From H111-94 sp034436045 (lineage in GTDB: Bacteria; Chloroflexota; Ktedonobacteria; Ktedonobacterales; Ktedonobacteraceae), in assembly GCA_034436045.1 (NCBI GenBank), contig DAOTVZ010000185.1:1-17355 (forward strand): DNA of 17,355 nt, given 5' to 3'. The position numbers were made by a program, and so were the translations under genes. Below the pieces are notes generated by a model that was not told the DNA's origin, did no database searches, and was given only the letters and a program-made list of their open reading frames with translations. This document shows positions 14,248 through 17,355 of the stretch, piece by piece. Every line of letters starts with the position of its first letter. The first letter of the stretch is position 1.

Positions 14248-15018
14248 TTGAACTACGATCCAGACCAGCCATACGAGCAGATACCTTACGATGCAACGAG
14301 TGGCCAGCCTCAGCCTTCCGGCCAGCCACCTGCTTCATCTACAGAGGCCCAGCAACCGCCGTCAGCAACCGCCAACCCTTCATCTTCATACACCAATCCA
14401 GCGTTCTATACTCAACCCGCGCCACCTGCACCAGCGGGGCCGCCCGCCCCACCCTATCCGCCGCCAGTGGTACCGCCGGGGCCAATGGGACAGCCTATGC
14501 CGCCATATCAGCCCTACCAGCCATATCAACCGTATATGCCGCCGCCTCACTTTCAGCCTCAGCCGCCGCAACCCAAAAAGTCGCGCAAAGGGCTTTGGAT
14601 TACCTTGAGCATCATTGGCGGCATTATCTTGCTCGGCTGTATTGGTTGCAGCGTCCTGGTCGCCACCAACTTCGGTGCCTTCAAACAAATCATCGGGCCA
14701 TCCTTTGTGACGGGCGAATACTATGCCTCCATCCAGCAGCAACAATACGACATGGCCTTTAGCTTTCTGGCTAGCAATGCCTCTATCACCATTGATGGTC
14801 AGAGCGTGCCGGATAATCAGGCGGCCTTTGTACAGGCTGCCACAAATATGGACGCTAAATATGGCCCTGTGACCAGTTTCTCGGTGCAGTCAACTGACCA
14901 GAACTTTAACCAGCTTCAGATACAGGTCACACGCAAAAATCACGCTCCTTACCTTGTGACCCTCACCTTTGTGAATGTCAATGGTACGACAAAAATAGCC
15001 AGTATCAGCAATATATGA
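14248..15018 (+). CDS. proline/tyrosine/glutamine-rich single-pass membrane protein with extracytoplasmic domain
   Basis: 256 aa. Residues 1-109 are low-complexity, cytoplasmic, and rich in Pro, Gln and Tyr, including a YQPYQPYQPYMPP run (87-99). A basic patch KKSRKG (110-115) precedes one transmembrane helix (about 116-140, with LLGCIGCSV). The outer domain (about 150-256) has an alpha/beta pattern (FVTGEYYASIQQQQYDMAFSFL, then strands) like the NTF2-type or DUF4878 domains of similar bacterial proteins; no catalytic residues are seen. The start is TTG at 14248: AGGAGG (14234-14239) is 8 nt before it, whereas the ATG at 14240 touches that site and reads only Met-Pro-Ala-stop. The stop overlaps an ATG of the following methyltransferase frame. 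The role is unknown; a cell-surface or envelope-sensing function is a guess. Confidence 0.82.
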   Translation: MNYDPDQPYEQIPYDATSGQPQPSGQPPASSTEAQQPPSATANPSSSYTNPAFYTQPAPPAPAGPPAPPYPPPVVPPGPMGQPMPPYQPYQPYQPYMPPPHFQPQPPQPKKSRKGLWITLSIIGGIILLGCIGCSVLVATNFGAFKQIIGPSFVTGEYYASIQQQQYDMAFSFLASNASITIDGQSVPDNQAAFVQAATNMDAKYGPVTSFSVQSTDQNFNQLQIQVTRKNHAPYLVTLTFVNVNGTTKIASISNI

Positions 15019-15041
15019 AGTGGATAGGGATGATATATATC

Positions 15042-15809
15042 ATGGAAGAGCATAAAATATACGATAGTATCGCGCCTTTTTATGATGTAGAACACGCGCT
15101 TTTCCAGGAAGACCTGGACATGTATCTGAACTACGCCGAACTGTGCGGTGGCACTATCCTGGAACTGGCTTGCGGTAGTGGGCGTGTCCTGCTGCCGCTG
15201 GCCCGCGCAGGTTATACTGTCACAGGCGTCGATAGCTCGGCAGAAATGCTTGCGCTGGCCCGTCAGCAGGTTCAGCAAGCGGGACTGGACACGCGCTGTA
15301 CGCTGGTACGGCAGGATATGCGTGCCTTACAGTTGGGGCGCAAGTTTCGCATGGCGTTTATCGCGCTTGGCTCATTCGGACATATCACCACGCGCAAGGA
15401 ACAGCAGCAGGTTTTACAGGGTGTACGCGCCCATCTGGGCATGGGTGCCTTCTGCATTATCGACATCAGCAATGCCGACGCGCGTTACATGGAAGATGCC
15501 GGTGGACACGTCCTGCATCAAGGCACGTGGCGACGCGAGGATGGTACCATCCTGACGCACTTCGTCAGCCCGGCCAGCGCCGAAGATCGCCACCTGCTGG
15601 AGCTGACACACTTTTACGATCAGCACCGGCAGGGCGGTCCCGTGCAGCGCACCGTTGCCACCACGCACCTCTATCTCTTTGAGCGCAGCGAAATGGAGCT
15701 GCTACTAGAACAGGCCGGTTTTACCGTCAAAGATGTCTACGGCAACTACGACCTGAGTCCTTTTCAGCTAGAGAGTCCACGTATGATCTTTATAGCTGAA
15801 GCGAGATAG
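15042..15809 (+). CDS. class I SAM-dependent methyltransferase
   Basis: 255 aa from the chosen start. Seen: an N-terminal YDSIAPFYDV helix typical of small-molecule methyltransferases; motif I ILELACGSGRVLLPLA with the acidic end of strand two in TVTGVDSSAEML; motif II-like VRQDMRAL; then FIALGSFGHI (the post-I strand); and a C-terminal half with the usual DISNAD and GFTVKDVYGNYD segments. This is the Methyltransf_25/UbiE-like fold, and the acceptor cannot be told from sequence. The start is uncertain: in-frame ATGs at 15015 (overlapping the upstream stop), 15030 (GGA 5 nt before) and 15042 (AGGG 12 nt before) are all possible; 15042 fits the family N-terminus best. Overlap with the preceding gene suggests co-transcription with the proline-rich membrane protein. 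Confidence 0.88.
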   Translation: MEEHKIYDSIAPFYDVEHALFQEDLDMYLNYAELCGGTILELACGSGRVLLPLARAGYTVTGVDSSAEMLALARQQVQQAGLDTRCTLVRQDMRALQLGRKFRMAFIALGSFGHITTRKEQQQVLQGVRAHLGMGAFCIIDISNADARYMEDAGGHVLHQGTWRREDGTILTHFVSPASAEDRHLLELTHFYDQHRQGGPVQRTVATTHLYLFERSEMELLLEQAGFTVKDVYGNYDLSPFQLESPRMIFIAEAR

Positions 15810-15855
15810 TCCCGCATAGAATTCCCGTCTCTGCCTGTTTTGAGTCTTCCTAATT

Positions 15856-15869
15856 ATGACATTTGTCAT
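15856..15869. promoter_or_regulatory. palindrome upstream of the histidine kinase operon
   Basis: ATGACA (15856-15861), TT, TGTCAT (15864-15869): a perfect inverted repeat about 115 bp before the kinase start. A -10-like TATACT lies at 15916-15921 without a good -35 hexamer, which is what an activator-dependent promoter looks like, so this may be the site of the partner response regulator. The position and symmetry are seen; the role is inferred. Confidence 0.4.
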
Positions 15870-15983
15870 TGCCACCTCATGATGATCTTCACTACCGCCC
15901 ATATGGTTTCGCTTCTATACTTTGCACAAATCAATCCCTACACCGGCCTTGTTTCTATTGTAGAATAAGGCAAGGAAAACTCC

Positions 15984-17330
15984 ATGAGATCACCAGCGAT
16001 ACCTACTTCAGGCATGGTGAGCAGAAAGCGAGAGGACTACGAGGTGAACAACCCTTTGGGACAACCTACCCGCAAGACTAGGAACGACCCACACACTGAA
16101 GGCCGCTCTCCCTTTCTTTTGTGGCTCATCTGGGCCTTGTGGCTGCCGCTTACGACCCCTACACTGATCACCTTTATCCAGGCCCATCCCCCATTGCCGC
16201 GCCTTATCCTGACCCTCGCAGGCATCACTGTGTTCTTCACGCTCTATCTCTGGTCAGCATGGCGGCGCGCCCACTACCTCACCGGCTCATCGGTAGCGAC
16301 CAGCAATGCACCTGTCTGGCCGAGATTCGTCATTGTCGGTTTAGGCGTTCTCGGTCTTGCTGTCACTCTCATTGGGGGCAATGAATGGCTCATCCTATTT
16401 TTCTATACCAGTGGCTTTATCGGGAGCAGTCTCACCTTACGACAAGCCTCTCTGACGGCGCTCGGCTTCACGCTGGGCATCGTCGCGCTTGGCCGCTTTA
16501 CAGGGCTGAGCTGGCTCGCACTGTTGCAAGACATCGTGTTCGTGCCGGTCATCATATTCATCATGAGAAGCGTCCTCTGGTCGATCACCACCAGTTGGGA
16601 GCTACGGGCGGCACGCGAAGAGATTGCGCGTTTAGCCGTTGTCAACGAACGCCTGCGTATTGCACGCGACTTGCATGATCTGCTCGGCCATAACCTCTCG
16701 CTGATCGCTCTGAAAAGCGAACTCGCAGGTCGCTTGCTTAGCGCCGCTCCCGAACGCGCTCGCAGCGAAATTCACGACATTGAAACTGTGGCCCGTACCA
16801 CTCTGCAAGAGGTGCGTGAAGCGGTGAGCAGCTATCGCCAGCCAACACTCGCCAGCGAACTTCACGCCGCACAGGAACTGCTTAGCGCGGCGGGCATTAC
16901 GTATTATAATGAGAGCAGCGGCGTTATGCTGGATGATCTCCCTACCGGGATAGAGGCAGCCCTCTCATGGACAATCCGCGAAGGCGTGACCAATGTCATC
17001 AAACACAGCCGCGCACACCGGTGCTGGATCAGGCTCAAACGAGATAGCCAGCAAGTATCTGTCGAAATCAGCGACGATGGCCCCGCTGCTGACACACCAT
17101 CTACTTCAACAGGCAATGGCCTACGTGGCCTGCGTGAACGAGTCGCGGCGCTGGGCGGCAGCCTGGATGCTCAGCCGCACATGGGCAGTGGCTTTTCTCT
17201 TCGTGTCAGCATCCCACTGGCGCAGAAACATTCACTATCCGGCAAGCAGAAAGAGTCTGTCATAGAGAACGCAGGGATACCAGATCAGGAATCTATTTCA
17301 GCGCTTGATGAGAGGAGCAACCCGCAATGA
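15984..17330 (+). CDS. NarL-type sensor histidine kinase (HisKA_3, polytopic membrane sensor)
   Basis: 448 aa. A polar N-terminus (1-40) is followed by about five to six membrane helices (44-67, 72-92, 113-131, 134-150, 155-170, 178-200) with very short loops, so the sensor is in the membrane and not a large outside domain. Then comes the dimerisation/phosphoacceptor region with ARDLHDLLGHNLS (227-239, His231 the likely phosphorylation site), and a HATPase_c domain: N-box IREGVTNVIKHS (331-342, Asn337), SDDGPA (363-368) and GNGLRGLRERV (377-387). The layout matches DesK/LiaS/YdfH-like kinases that sense membrane or cell-envelope state. The start at 15984 has AAGGA 7 nt upstream. The stop TGA overlaps the ATG of the response regulator gene, showing translational coupling. 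Confidence 0.92.
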   Translation: MRSPAIPTSGMVSRKREDYEVNNPLGQPTRKTRNDPHTEGRSPFLLWLIWALWLPLTTPTLITFIQAHPPLPRLILTLAGITVFFTLYLWSAWRRAHYLTGSSVATSNAPVWPRFVIVGLGVLGLAVTLIGGNEWLILFFYTSGFIGSSLTLRQASLTALGFTLGIVALGRFTGLSWLALLQDIVFVPVIIFIMRSVLWSITTSWELRAAREEIARLAVVNERLRIARDLHDLLGHNLSLIALKSELAGRLLSAAPERARSEIHDIETVARTTLQEVREAVSSYRQPTLASELHAAQELLSAAGITYYNESSGVMLDDLPTGIEAALSWTIREGVTNVIKHSRAHRCWIRLKRDSQQVSVEISDDGPAADTPSTSTGNGLRGLRERVAALGGSLDAQPHMGSGFSLRVSIPLAQKHSLSGKQKESVIENAGIPDQESISALDERSNPQ

Positions 17331-17355
17331 TTCGCGTACTTTTAGCAGAAGATCA
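17327..17355 (+). CDS. response regulator, NarL/FixJ type (3'-truncated by window end)
   Basis: Only nine full codons are visible: MIRVLLAED, then Q incomplete beyond the edge. This is the start of a receiver domain; the Glu-Asp pair is the acidic pocket that binds magnesium. GAGGAG lies about 9 nt before the ATG, which overlaps the kinase stop by 3 bp. The pairing with a HisKA_3 kinase predicts a C-terminal LuxR-type helix-turn-helix, outside this window. Confidence 0.85.

Noticed and set aside
1..17355. CRISPR array, tRNA, rRNA or integron site
   Set aside because: I saw no regularly spaced direct repeats, cloverleaf-like sequence or rRNA segments on reading both strands.

Overview
The window looks like chromosomal DNA of a Ktedonobacteria-type Chloroflexota. 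This is inferred from gene content, not from a marker gene. The clues are an XRE-STAND regulator beside a TPR protein, a glutaredoxin-thioredoxin reductase fusion, a bacterial translin homologue, a proline/tyrosine-rich single-pass membrane protein, and moderately GC-rich coding DNA. There is no rRNA, tRNA, CRISPR array or intact transposase.

Left edge (1 to about 960): an AT-rich gene unlike the rest in base use. It encodes HEAT repeats followed by the motif I segment of a DNA N4/N6-adenine/cytosine methyltransferase. Its last residues turn abruptly GC-rich, as if the frame runs over a junction. It looks acquired and may be a chimera, an insertion or a remnant.

1058-3143: a TetR-family repressor (minus) diverges from a cytochrome P450 (plus). 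A 21-bp inverted repeat lies exactly on a TATATA hexamer that can serve as the -10 of both divergent promoters, so this reads as a self-contained, autoregulated P450 switch.

3146-6392, all minus: a small coiled-coil protein, then a 131-bp MITE-like element, then an XRE-HTH/NB-ARC STAND protein, then a separate TPR protein. The last two look like the halves of one multidomain signalling ATPase. The TPR gene ends 2 bp from the end of the P450 gene.

6734-9907: a probable operon of a GT-C membrane glycosyltransferase and a membrane-anchored sulfite-oxidase-type molybdoenzyme, 3 bp apart.

10000-15809, all plus: glutaredoxin-thioredoxin reductase fusion, a hypothetical protein, a translin homologue with an 11-bp perfect inverted repeat just before its start codon, a MenA/UbiA-type prenyltransferase, a proline-rich membrane protein with a TTG start, and a SAM methyltransferase. 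Spacing of 100 to 200 bp between several of them suggests separate transcription units rather than one operon.

15984-end: a NarL-type membrane histidine kinase whose stop overlaps the start of its response regulator, which is cut by the window edge. The most distinctive items are the HEAT/methyltransferase chimera, the shared-promoter TetR/P450 switch, the split STAND/TPR pair, the translin gene with its leader structure, and the short terminal-inverted-repeat element.
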